The notes beneath the pieces are model-generated. The model saw only the letters and a list, made by a program, of their open reading frames with translations. It was not told the origin of the DNA and did no database searches. The translations under genes were made by a program, and so were the position numbers. A stretch of 64,000 bases of DNA, from assembly GCA_043228905.1 (NCBI GenBank), contig JBHGNT010000005.1:124001-188000 (forward strand), written 5' to 3'. Origin of the DNA: Azolla caroliniana. Lineage: Eukaryota; Polypodiophyta. Numbering within the stretch: position 1 is the first letter of the stretch; every line of letters begins with the position of its first letter. Below are positions 1 through 10,169 of this stretch, in pieces.

Positions 1-2595
1 CGAAACATCATGGTCTCTCTGTCACTGTCTGCATCCAGATGTATGCACTCCAGCACCACATCACCTTGTACAGCACATTGGATGTCGATTTTCACAACAT
101 CGCAATCAACCTGAAATGTTAAATTTCAGTTGAAATATTTCATCTAAGTAGCATGATTTCTCAGCACACCAGTAATATCACAATTACTCAGAACACCTGC
201 AATATCATGATTTCTCAACACAGCAGTAACATTAGTGTACACAACGCAGATGGTAGAAGAGAGCAGGAAACAAAGTGACATGGCCTTTTTAATCGTTTAT
301 TTCCTTTCCCATCCTCTTTTGTCACTCCCCATCCCATTTCCTGCCCCCACCTTGAAGTGCAGAAAAGTAACACCACTAAATACAGGCAAAGAACAGCTCA
401 GGTAACAGCAAAACAATACGACAAAATAGCATAACTAGGATAGATGATACACAAGCACATTATTTTTGAAAATAAAATAAATTTTTTTTCTTTTAAATTT
501 CTAGAAATTAGTTATCTGAATATTAGGATGTTCATACATAGTTCATCAAATCTCACAAGCACTAATCTGTCAGTGGGTTTCATAGAGAATATGATGAGTA
601 TACATTCATTGCACATCCCAATACCACATTATGAACACTGAGAAAAACAGGTGCCAACCTGCCAGTAATATCATAATTATCCTACTAACAAATATCTGAA
701 CATTTGAAGGTTTTACCCAATAACAGCTCGAATTCAAGAGGTAATGAGGCCTCCAGTTCAAATTATAAAAGTGATTTGCGAATATTGTAGGTGCAAATTA
801 CACTGAACTCAAGTATTAACGAATATTGATGCACATCTCAATAAAAGTGTAGAATGGTAAGAAGTGCCTACCTACTGATAATACCATATTGTTGTATTAA
901 TAGATACAATAACATTATGAAGCTTAAAACATCTCAAATTTTGCAACAAACATTGAAACTACCTCTGGGGGGTCCATATGAAAATTTAGAGAGAGACACC
1001 TATATCTCCAGTATTACAAGTTTAGGAAAATGACACAAACTGGATTTTTTTAACATTGTATAGCCCTAGTTTCATAAAGAATGCAGGATGCCTGGACTCA
1101 AAATTACTATCATTAAACAATGTATTGAATCAACCAAAAATATCCATTGCACAATTTTAAAACACTTTTTTCAAGAATATTAAATGAAGATTCAACCTGA
1201 CGATAATGCCGGATCGTTTTATTTTTCTTTCCTTGTGAGAACAGCATGTGTGTATTGTAAGATCCAAGACCACCACCACCTTCAGGATCTCGTCCATAGA
1301 TTCTCACAACAGGCCTACAACCTCCTTGTGTATCAAAGGTAGGGACAACTCTAAGGATAAGGCAATCCATGGTAAGAGCGCGTTCTACAGGCGGCCATTC
1401 AGGCACATTATTCCTTCTAGCCACATATTGCATATACCGGAGCTGAGAAGGCACCGGATTGAGAGGTGTTAAAAGCTGTAATAACCCTCGAGGGGCCTCC
1501 TTGTGAATCATCTCTAATGTTCTTTGTTCCCCTGTTTGAAGCTTTCTATAGATGAAAAAGCAAGCCATGATAAAAGCTAATAGAGGCCACCCACCTCTCT
1601 CACAATTTATCAATAAGATATTTGATGGCTTAGAAAGCCAGCTATCACTTGTTCTTAAGAAATGATGAATTATGACCATGGGTAAGAGAGGGCAACCTTC
1701 ATATTGCCTTGGGTAATCAATCACTGTGACATCATATTGGGATAAGATCTCAGAAAACTTGCTCTTCTTCTCCCCTTCTCTGAAATTGCAAGCCATGAAG
1801 GCGGATGATGCCGGGAATTCCTCATGAATCTGAGTCGCAATGTGTCGTAGAAATATCCTGAAGACCTCGTCCTCGAGAACCTCAGTCGAGAAACAGAGAT
1901 CAAAAACTGCAGAAAGATCGGAGACATTTCAAAATTCTATATCCTATTGTCCAATTCACCAATCAAGCCAACCCAGATCAAAAAGAAGGAAAATTGGGTG
2001 TTATAAATCCTACATTGGTATTCTAATTCTAAATCACTCATCATATTGAAACAGAGAAAATGATTACAAGAAAAAGACTTAAGCATTCTGAATCCTAAAT
2101 TCTAGTTCCAAATCAAACCAGTTGAATAAATATCAACGAGAAAAAAAACAGAAAGAAGCTTAGATGTTCTATATCTTAAATTTTAGTTCTAAAATCAATC
2201 ATCGAGTAGTACCAGAGAAAATGAAAACAATAGATAACAGAAGGTAGCTGTAGGTGTTCTAAGCTATAGTTCTAAATTATCCTTCAAATCAAACCAGAGA
2301 GAAAGATCAAGAGAAAAATAGTAAAAAGTAGGCATTCTAAATCCTAAATTCTAGTTCTAAAAACACTTATCAAATCAAACCAGAGAGAGATCAACAGAAG
2401 TGCTAACAAGAAAAGTTATTCTCAGACCTGAATTTTATATATCTAAAAATCTCCAATCAAGAGTAAAACAAGAGAAACATCGGCAGGAAAGAACAGATAT
2501 AACCAACAGAAAGATTGCTAACCATAGACTCGATCGGAGAGCTCGAGGAGGCCATCCGGTGGGCGGCGATAGAAAGCTCTGCGGAAAAGAGACAT
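1..2595 (-). CDS. Class II formin, N-terminal part (PTEN-like phosphatase and C2 domains); cut by window start
   Basis: Formins nucleate and elongate actin filaments; plant class II members carry a PTEN-like head that binds membrane lipids. Three exons are visible: 2595-2523 (starts MSLFRRAFYRRPPDGLLELS), 1906-1197 and 110-1 (open at the edge). The joins are phase 1 and phase 0, with GT donors at 2522 and 1196 and AG acceptors before 1906 and 110. The 297 residues seen resemble Arabidopsis FH13/14/18/20-type heads: VFDLCFS, NFREGEKKSKF, YPRQYEGCPLLP, then the phosphatase-loop position NCERGGWP. That loop has Cys but lacks the Arg of an active PTEN CX5R site, as is usual in these formins, so catalysis is doubtful. 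Exon 3 is C2 (KIDIQCAVQGDVVLECIHL). The FH1 and FH2 domains must lie left of the window. The family is recognised from memory of its members, and the exact paralogue is not assigned. Confidence 0.9.
1995..2510. repeat. Degenerate ~80-bp tandem array in formin intron 1
   Basis: About six imperfect units start near 2005, 2082, 2163, 2253, 2331 and 2420. Each has a version of ATTCTAAATCCTAAATTCTA, then AGTTCTAAA, then CAAATCAAACCAGAGAGA, then an AGAAAAA-rich tail. Nearly the whole 616-bp intron 1 is built from this unit. Confidence 0.7.
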
Positions 2596-3296
2596 GGGGG
2601 AGGCGGAAGCATAACCTCCAAATAAACCCTAAAGGAGGAAGACCAAAACCCTAAAAGGGAAACCCAGAAGAAGGAGAAGGGGGGGGGGGGGGGGGGCAGA
2701 AGGGAGAAAGCAATGAAGAGAAAGGTGGAAGGAAAATGAGAATGAGAATGAGAAGGGGAAGGGGAAGGGGGAAAAGGAAGGAGAAGAAGAGAGTAATGGT
2801 AATGGTGGTGGTTTGGAGCTTAAAAGAATGAATGGGGACCCATTTTGAATTCCATGTCTTATTTGTGAGCGCTTGTGTGTGTGTGTGTGTGTGTGTACTC
2901 CCTTCCCTCCCCATGCTCTCTACTTTTACTACCTTTTCCATTCACCACATTCTCCTCTATTTGGACCCTTGGTCCTCCACCCAAACAAAATCCATACTCT
3001 GTTCTGTGTCTCTCTTGTCCACTTGTCTCGTCGCATATGTTTTCATGCAGATCTCGTGTTGGGGGTGCATTGGGGTTCCTTCTGGATATCCTCCTTTGTT
3101 CATTGCACTGATATCACATGTCTCACTAGATCTATGGTCCAATATCCTTCATTGAGAACTTGTCTCCACTAGGTCCAATACTTCTTGCATCAAGAATCCT
3201 CAATCATAGATCAACTACAATTGTTACATTTGAGATGCATGCAAGCCACGCTCCTATGTTAAGTGAAAGCTTCATAAGCTTTCTCTCGCTCTATGT

Positions 3297-3394
3297 GCAT
3301 ACATACATATACATATACATATACATATAAATATACATATACATACATACATATACATATACATATACATATAAATATACATATACATACATAC

Positions 3395-3429
<35 letters not shown>
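3297..3429. repeat. Compound microsatellite (CATATA)n then (GA)n
   Basis: A CATATA/CATA tract is itself duplicated with a period of about 52 bp and is followed by roughly 16 GA units. The low-complexity ORF across it on the minus strand is an artefact of the repeat. Confidence 0.95.
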
Positions 3430-3432
<3 letters not shown>

Positions 3433-4212
3433 AATAGCCTAATTATGCACTTCCATAGTGGACAACTCACCATGTCCATTCCTAGACATCATACAATATA
3501 TCTACATGTGCTAAATTCATCACATGTGAGCATGTTGAGATATTTTACGATAGACCCATGGTCTTAAACTCCCTTTGCTCTAAGTGACTTTCTCGATTTT
3601 TCGTGCATGAGATCATCAACTTGTGATTCATGAAGGAGCCCATGATCATCATTTTCAATGTGAAACTAACTTTGTCATGTGACAAACTCTCGTAAAATGG
3701 AATTAGCTTCATATTGTGACAAACACCCATCAAGACAACAAACTTGTCATAGCCAAATATAAAATGGAACTAACTTAATGATGCAAGAGGGAATTCTATA
3801 TCGGCAACAAGTTGATGAATTTGCACATGTGATGAGCTTTATGTGTTGTTACCTAGTCCAAAGCACAAACATGTTGCAATGTTACAAAAGTGATGTTGTA
3901 AGTTAAGCGGCATTCAAAACCATGCTTGATGTGGTAGGTGATTACGATAGATATGCCAAAAGATTTTGTAAGACAATCGTTTGATTCCCTGGTACTTAAG
4001 TTATGTAACACTTTTCACATGAAAACCTCATAGGAGTGTGTACTTGGCATAGTAAAATGATTAACAAAAGAAATAAACTCCAATTAATGATAAAATTAAA
4101 TTTGTTTTTTAAGTTACTCTCAAGATACATATGCTTCACTTAATATGCAAAACAAGGTTGTTATTAAATTTAAAATCAATATATTGTAATCCAATGCAAC
4201 ATAACCCAATAT

Positions 4213-4580
4213 CATGGTTGTTAAAAAACGCGTATTCTATGTTTAGAATACGTTTTAGAATACTTTGAAGTATTCTACACGTATTCTATGTTTTAGAAAT
4301 GCCAGTTTAAATATTTTCACGTATTCTACATATTCTAAGAATTTGATGTATTCTACGTATTTAACAAGTATTGAATATTTCAAAAATGGTTAAAATTTTA
4401 AAATTTTTTAAAAACTAGAATTTAAGAAGTATTTAACATATTTTACATGCATTCTAAGTATTTAACTATTTTATTTATAAAATACGTAGTATAAGCATTT
4501 AACCAAAGAAGAAGAATACTTGTAGAACACTTAGCATGCATATTCTATGCATATTGTATACTAAGTATTCTACAACAATG
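4213..4580. mobile_element. hAT-like non-autonomous element (MITE) with 8-bp TSD
   Basis: The 368-bp element is flanked by the identical 8-mer CCCAATAT at 4205-4212 and 4581-4588. Its ends are CATGGTTGT on the left and CATTGTTGT as reverse complement on the right (8/9 match). The interior is very AT-rich and full of the motif TATTCTA in both orientations, typical of subterminal repeats. It has no coding capacity. An 8-bp duplication with CA-starting short inverted ends fits the hAT superfamily; the assignment is inference from structure. Confidence 0.75.
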
Positions 4581-5673
4581 CCCAATATGGTTGCCTCTCC
4601 AAGATTCAAATCTTCGACACCCTTAGTATCACTTAAAACACCCCAACAATCATTTTATGCGACAACCATTTTAAGCTTAGTTTTTTAACGAAATACATAA
4701 TAAAGCCAAATGCATTTCTCGATTGTGAGGTATTTTCTCATGGTATCTCTTGTCTTAACTTCACATCACTCTTGCAAGAACTATTTCAACCAAAACCGAT
4801 GTAAAAAGTGGCCTTTTTTCAAGAACATTCTTATGATGGAGCTTAATAGGTCTTCAAAATCAAATCCTTTAGCTAGTTAGGTATAGTAGAATGGGTAGTC
4901 AAAATTATATTCTTTCAAATGAGCTTAGATATAGAGAATGAAGAAATGTCCAATGAATACAATAACTAGCCAATGGTGATATTATTTTGGTTTATTTGAT
5001 TATTCATAAACTACAGAAGCCAACTACATGCTTAATCCACCTATATTCTGTACATTTGCATTTAAAAGTTAGATAACGACATGATAAAGATATCAAGCAA
5101 ACTTGTAGTTTCAAAATTCTCTTGAATTAAGAAACGACACAAACAATATCAACACCATTTCCTTCTATGATAAAGCATGCAGAAGTACTCCCAAATAAGC
5201 AAAACACATTATGTGCAAATTGTGGTGCCTCTTATTTGGGAAACATTGGTGAATCAACCTTCAGAAACCAATAATACACAAAAGAATTAGTAGGCAGAAA
5301 ATTCACAACAAGGTATAAATAATGAGAACTATTAAAAATCATGTGGATAAACAGCATATGTTTATGTAGGACTTACAGCTTTACATGTTACTTTTGAAAC
5401 TAGGGCACCGAAAACAATAGCTTCACCTCACTAAGAGGCAATATTAAAAAGAAGAATTACTATATCGATTTGTATCACAAATACTAATCCACCCTCATTA
5501 CATGTTGTACAAATATATGTCAGAGCATATTAGAAGGATCGTGAAAAAAATATCATGTCAGAGACTGAGGTTCACCAAAAAGTTAGTACTCGAGAAGAGA
5601 AATCAGCCCTTCAAACGAGAAAGAATACAATGAACCATCAGTTGTTACATCAAGGCTGAATCGTTGAGCCTCA

Positions 5674-6939
5674 TCATGGGAATGGCACAATCATATCTAA
5701 CCTTGGTTCAAAGAAAAAGCCCCTGATCCGCTTACAAGAACCCAATGGTGGAAGCGGGCACTCGCTAAACCAATGCCAAAGCTTCTTCGATGCATCATAA
5801 AGTAACCATCTCTGCTGCTTTTGTGCTGAAAAGGTAATGAAATTTCCATGTCCAAAACATTGGAAGCTTTCTGCTGATGATTTAAGCAGTGTCTTAAACA
5901 TCACATGAGGCATTCTCCCGATCTCGATCCAATCCATGTGTTTACGATCAAGCTTCCATAATTGCATGCTTTGATGAACGCTATACAGGCCCACTCTACC
6001 CACAAGTAAGAGGGACTCTCCATCAACACCGGCCACTAAAAAAGCATCTAAAAGAGATCGAGGCATTCTTATCGGTACAGACTCCCACACTCCTCGGTCA
6101 ATATCAAATGCAACCAAGCCACAAGGCGATAGGGTCAGGCAATAAAGCATTCCGTTACAAAAAGCCGACTTTAATGAATGTAGGTTTCCAATGGGCATGC
6201 TATCAAAGATGGACCAACTATCAGATCTCGAGTCATAGACTTCTGTCGGCATTATCCGATTACTTCCTGAATAGCTACAATCACCAGCAGTGACAATCCG
6301 AAAGCATCTTGATTTCTTATCCACAAACATGTTCACGAACCCTAGTTGTCTTGTGTGATGCATATCTGGAAGGCGCTTCCACTCCTTTCGGAAAGGATTA
6401 CATACAAAGAGCTCATCGTGACGACCTTCTAAGCCAGCAAAACACAGCAAACCTCCAGCACTAGCAATCACTGAATGAGCCTTTTTCGGAATAAAAGACA
6501 ATGGGAGAGAATGCCATGCATTCATTGGGTAGCTATACACTGCACTTTGCCATGTTTCTCCATTCTTTTGAGTCATGAGAAAACATGGGCCATGTGAAGG
6601 GAGCTGTGAGAGGAGCTTAAGGAAGCCATGTTCATTCACTATAGAATGCCAACGTTTGCAGACTCCTCGAAGGCGGAAGAGACAGATGGGAGGTAGCCAT
6701 GCAAGGATTCTATCCACTAATTCTTCGGGCAAACCTCCCCATACCAAACCTTCTAGTGTTATTTCTTTAGGAGAGGTTGAGCCCGGAGAGACCACAGCTT
6801 CTTCTTCAAGTCCTCGAGGCTTTGTTTTTAGCCGTCGAAAGATCTTCTGCGGACTGTTAGTTGAATCACCACAAACCATAGACTCGGTTGCAACTTGCAA
6901 CTCTAAGCCAATCGAAGACTTCTCATTCAAGGTCTCCAT
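5674..6939 (-). CDS. F-box/kelch-repeat protein (At5g15710-like)
   Basis: Probable substrate receptor of an SCF (SKP1-cullin1-F-box) ubiquitin ligase. One open exon encodes 421 aa. The F-box is at about residues 68-110 (GGLPEELVDRILAWLPPICL, then FRLRGVCKRWHSIV). Galactose-oxidase/kelch-like blades follow (SAGGLLCFAGLEG, LFVCNPFRKEW, PTEVYDSRSDSWS, RSLLDAFLVAG, VGRVGLYS), ending with a conserved FFFEPRLD stretch. The layout and wording closely resemble the Arabidopsis At5g15710/LCR/HWS class, nearest to At5g15710 by eye. The start METLNEKSS is the first in-frame ATG. The region upstream to about 8.2 kb looks like a transcribed, perhaps spliced leader. No substrate is predicted. Confidence 0.9.
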   Translation of the reverse strand: METLNEKSSIGLELQVATESMVCGDSTNSPQKIFRRLKTKPRGLEEEAVVSPGSTSPKEITLEGLVWGGLPEELVDRILAWLPPICLFRLRGVCKRWHSIVNEHGFLKLLSQLPSHGPCFLMTQKNGETWQSAVYSYPMNAWHSLPLSFIPKKAHSVIASAGGLLCFAGLEGRHDELFVCNPFRKEWKRLPDMHHTRQLGFVNMFVDKKSRCFRIVTAGDCSYSGSNRIMPTEVYDSRSDSWSIFDSMPIGNLHSLKSAFCNGMLYCLTLSPCGLVAFDIDRGVWESVPIRMPRSLLDAFLVAGVDGESLLLVGRVGLYSVHQSMQLWKLDRKHMDWIEIGRMPHVMFKTLLKSSAESFQCFGHGNFITFSAQKQQRWLLYDASKKLWHWFSECPLPPLGSCKRIRGFFFEPRLDMIVPFP

Positions 6940-7384
6940 AAGAAGTTGTATTTCTAATCCTTCTGAACAAGAGAAAATCCTATCTCCATGAAAAAGTTGT
7001 ACTTCGATGCACTATTTTGTAGCACTTCCGCATTACATTTGTATCTGTGTAAAAAGGTGAACTCCACACGGTTTTCCTGGAATCAGAAACTCTTTATCAA
7101 TATCCTCAGCTCCTACCCCAACCCCTTCTTTTCTTGGCATCTTAACTGATCAAGAAACTATCATATTCACCTACAAAAATCTTCTCATAATTCCAATAAA
7201 CTCTTGACATATTTATTCATCTTATAAAATCGTAAATATTTGAACTCAAGCTATATACAAATACTAAAACAATGGTTACGCCTGAACAAAAGCTATACAG
7301 ATAGGTTGTGGAACTTACAGGTGTTCTTCAATCCGATTTTCCAAAATTTGGTCCTGGGAGTTTCTCTCTGAATTGTTCTAGGAA

Positions 7385-7925
7385 ATCCTACACCCACATC
7401 CATCTCACCTCAGCCGATACATATCCACATCCATAATCTCATCTCTGACAACATATATACATATCCATATAGAAGAAATAAATATCCACATAAATCTCGT
7501 CTTAGGGTACACATATACATGCGTATATGCATACATATAACCCATATCTATATGCATCCCATGTCATGAAACACATACCCACAACCATCCAGTGTAAGAA
7601 AAGAACATACCCAAGACCCATTTATGCATCCGCCTCATCAAAGAGAGCCCGCATCCACATATGCCATATCTTAAAGTACACATACCCATGTCCATCTCTT
7701 CTCATTAAAACACATGTTGACGTTCATCTCACTAAAGAAACAGAAATCCACGTCCGTTTCCATATGATCTCGGAGATCCCACATCCACATGAATCTCATG
7801 TGACCCAAAATCTATTTCATTTGTGAGAAACCATATCCACATCTATTTTGTCTCAGATCAATCCATACTGATATCCATCTCAGGGAAACCATATCCTCAT
7901 ACGTCTCTAAAGACTCAAGATTTAC
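7385..7925. repeat. Degenerate ~35-bp tandem array upstream of the F-box gene
   Basis: Recurrent versions of ACCATATCCACATCCATCTC followed by a TCAGA/TAAAGA-like tail begin near 7391, 7421, 7485, 7666, 7685, 7743, 7780, 7829, 7865 and 7888. The units are diverged and some are interrupted. It lies in the presumed leader or first intron of the minus-strand F-box gene. Confidence 0.6.
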
Positions 7926-8262
7926 TCTAGGAGGTGAGACCGATTGTCCACCAAAATAAGAGGGCTCGAAGCATCCCAATTTCGGTTTATTTGGAGAAAA
8001 CACTGATCTGATAAATGAAACGAACCCAAAGAATAGAAATAATCGAAAACACAACTCTACAGAGAGAGAGAGGGGGGGGGGAGGAAGAGAGAAATCAACA
8101 AACCTTCGCAGACGCCAAGGCCACAGTCTGTTGTAAGAACAGGGAGAGAGATTAAAACAGTTGTTTTTTTTTCTTTTCACCTTGTACAACATTGATGATG
8201 AAGGAGATTAGAACACAATTAGAGAAAATTACAATAATGGACTTCTAGACTAAAGAGGCTGT

Positions 8263-8312
8263 TCTGTGTGTGTGTGAGTGTGTGTGTGAGTGTGAGAGAG
8301 AGAGAGAGAGAA
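8263..8312. repeat. (GT)n-(GA)n microsatellite
   Basis: TGTGTGTG, interrupted by GAGTG, passes into a GA tract. It sits in the presumed promoter or leader of the F-box gene. Confidence 0.9.
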
Positions 8313-8745
8313 AGAGGGATCCATTCACATCAAAAGGAATTCCTTTGCTTTCAATAAAAGAGTCATGATTTTTGTGCCTTCAAGTGTGCACCAAAAGCAA
8401 AAGGTTTCCATCTCTCTCAATTTAGCTACATTGTGGGTAGGTACATCACTTACATCTCGTTCAGGTGCGTGGACAGTGGTTAATTGCATTTCCGGCATCA
8501 ACTATAGATACATACACTAGCACCCTTTCTTGAGTTGTGTGAGCAATGGTTAGATCCCTCTTGAATATCGGAAACATTAGTAAAACCTTGGCATCAAACT
8601 CCTTAACTCTTTCGACAAGTTAAGTTCCCACCCATGAGTATCGTTGTAATAATGTGTACTACCTACTTGTTGGTTAGATTGGTGAAGTGGGTCAAAAACC
8701 TCATCTTGTAATGATACATAGGCATCTCTAATCCATACCTACAAA

Positions 8746-9217
8746 TAACAATCGGCAACAATTCGGTTCGGTTTGAGAGGGTCCAAACCGAACTGTTTAA
8801 ATTTTTTGAAACCTGAACCAAACCATGAAACCAAACCATTAAACCTTTTTCAAACCGTTAAACCATAAAACGGTGGTTTCGTGGTTCGGTTTCAGTTTTC
8901 AACATAGGTTAATTTTTTAAATTTTATAATATTTTATTTTTAAAATTTTTAAGATGTTCCTAAAATGTGAAAATAAGGTCTAAAAATGAAAAGATTGTTT
9001 AAAAACATTTTTAAAAAACATTTACAATTTTTTTAAAAAGAAATAAAAGATAAAAAACAAAAAACCGTTAAACCGTTTAAAGCGCGGTTTTTTACTAATG
9101 AAACCGAACCGAACCGTTAAAAAAAACCCAAACCTGAACCGAACCGTTAAACCGCGGTTTCGCGGTTCGGTTCGGTTCGGTTCGGTTCGGTTCAAACCGA
9201 ACCGTTGCCAATTGTTA
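8746..9217. mobile_element. hAT-like MITE with perfect 8-bp TSD and CCGAACCGAAC subterminal repeats
   Basis: The 472-bp element is flanked by identical CCTACAAA at 8738-8745 and 9218-9225. Its termini are TAACAATCGGCAAC on the left and TAACAATTGGCAAC as reverse complement on the right (13/14 match). Both subterminal regions carry repeats of GGTTCGGTT/AACCGAACC in opposite orientation, and the AT-rich centre is non-coding. The 8-bp duplication, short TIRs and subterminal repeats are the classical signature of non-autonomous hAT elements. The ORFs at 9022-9286 are produced by the repeats. Confidence 0.88.
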
Positions 9218-10169
9218 CCTACAAAGCATTTTGCTTTGCATGTTGTATTCGTTGACCCCAACTTGTGTTTAAATTCACAAAATTAGAATTAATGGGCATA
9301 GAGTTTTAATATTTGAAGCGGAGTGTTGAAAACCATAGAAGAAATGAATGGTTACAAGCATATGTACAACTTTGCATTCATAGGTCATATATATAGAAGA
9401 ATTATGTCATGGGAAACCATATGAACCACCAATGTCCAAAAGAGTATGGTTTGTGAAAAGACCTAAATGTAGTTGGTGTATAATGGGATTATTACCCTCT
9501 TTGATTCTCACCATCCACATATAGATCTCCCCACTCTATCGCAACAATGCTTCAATGTTCCCATCGGAAGACCACTAGCAAAAGCCACAATATCTGCATA
9601 TTCCTTCTTTCGCATGGTATGGTACATTATGTAAATGGATGGGCCTTTGCCATGGAATATTTGGTTGGCTCAATTGTCTTATGTTTAATCTTCTACCGTT
9701 TCATTAATATTCCCTTAATTACGCATGAATTACGTTGTTGTAATCCTAACACTTGTGAGAGTCATTAAAGAGGTTGGCTATATTACCGGTTACTAGCCAC
9801 AATCCTAAAATCATAATAACACTTTAAACTATTGAATGAGTTAGCATGTAGACTTGCAATTGTGGACAATCATCTAATCTATTTCCTAACCACCATCTTT
9901 TGTTGTTGCATCCCTGTTAAATCATGGGTTATGATGTGGTCTCCATAAGTATAGTTTCACTCAAGTTGGTGAACAATGGGATAAAACAAGTGGTAACGTA
10001 AGACATATAGAGGTGGAATTCAACGGGAATTCAACACATAAATCTACCTAAAAGTAGACACACTCACATTGTGCTATTAATAAGGATATAATAAGAAACT
10101 CATACACAAATAATACATAATTAAGCAAAGATAAAAAGACTCATATATAAATAGTTGAAGTCTTGATTG

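Larger units (their letters stand above)
2596..5673. other. Formin leader and intergenic spacer
   Basis: No gene seen. The formin 5' leader and promoter side comes first, with an 18-G run at 2679-2696 and a (GT)n tract at 2874-2896. Then come CATATA and GA microsatellites (3297-3429) and one hAT-like element (4213-4580). The rest is AT-rich unique-looking sequence with only short chance ORFs. Confidence 0.6.
6940..10154. other. F-box leader and intergenic spacer
   Basis: No further gene seen. The first 1.3 kb is the probable 5' leader and promoter of the F-box gene, with a degenerate repeat array (7385-7925). GA/GT microsatellites follow near 8263-8312, then a hAT-like MITE (8746-9217) and plain AT-rich sequence up to the LINE. 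Short ORFs here have no recognisable domain. Confidence 0.6.

Noticed and set aside
2651-3172. Overlapping ORFs around 2.7-3.2 kb
   Set aside because: They run through GA, G and GT tracts, overlap one another in several frames and have no recognisable domain. The region fits formin leader and promoter DNA.
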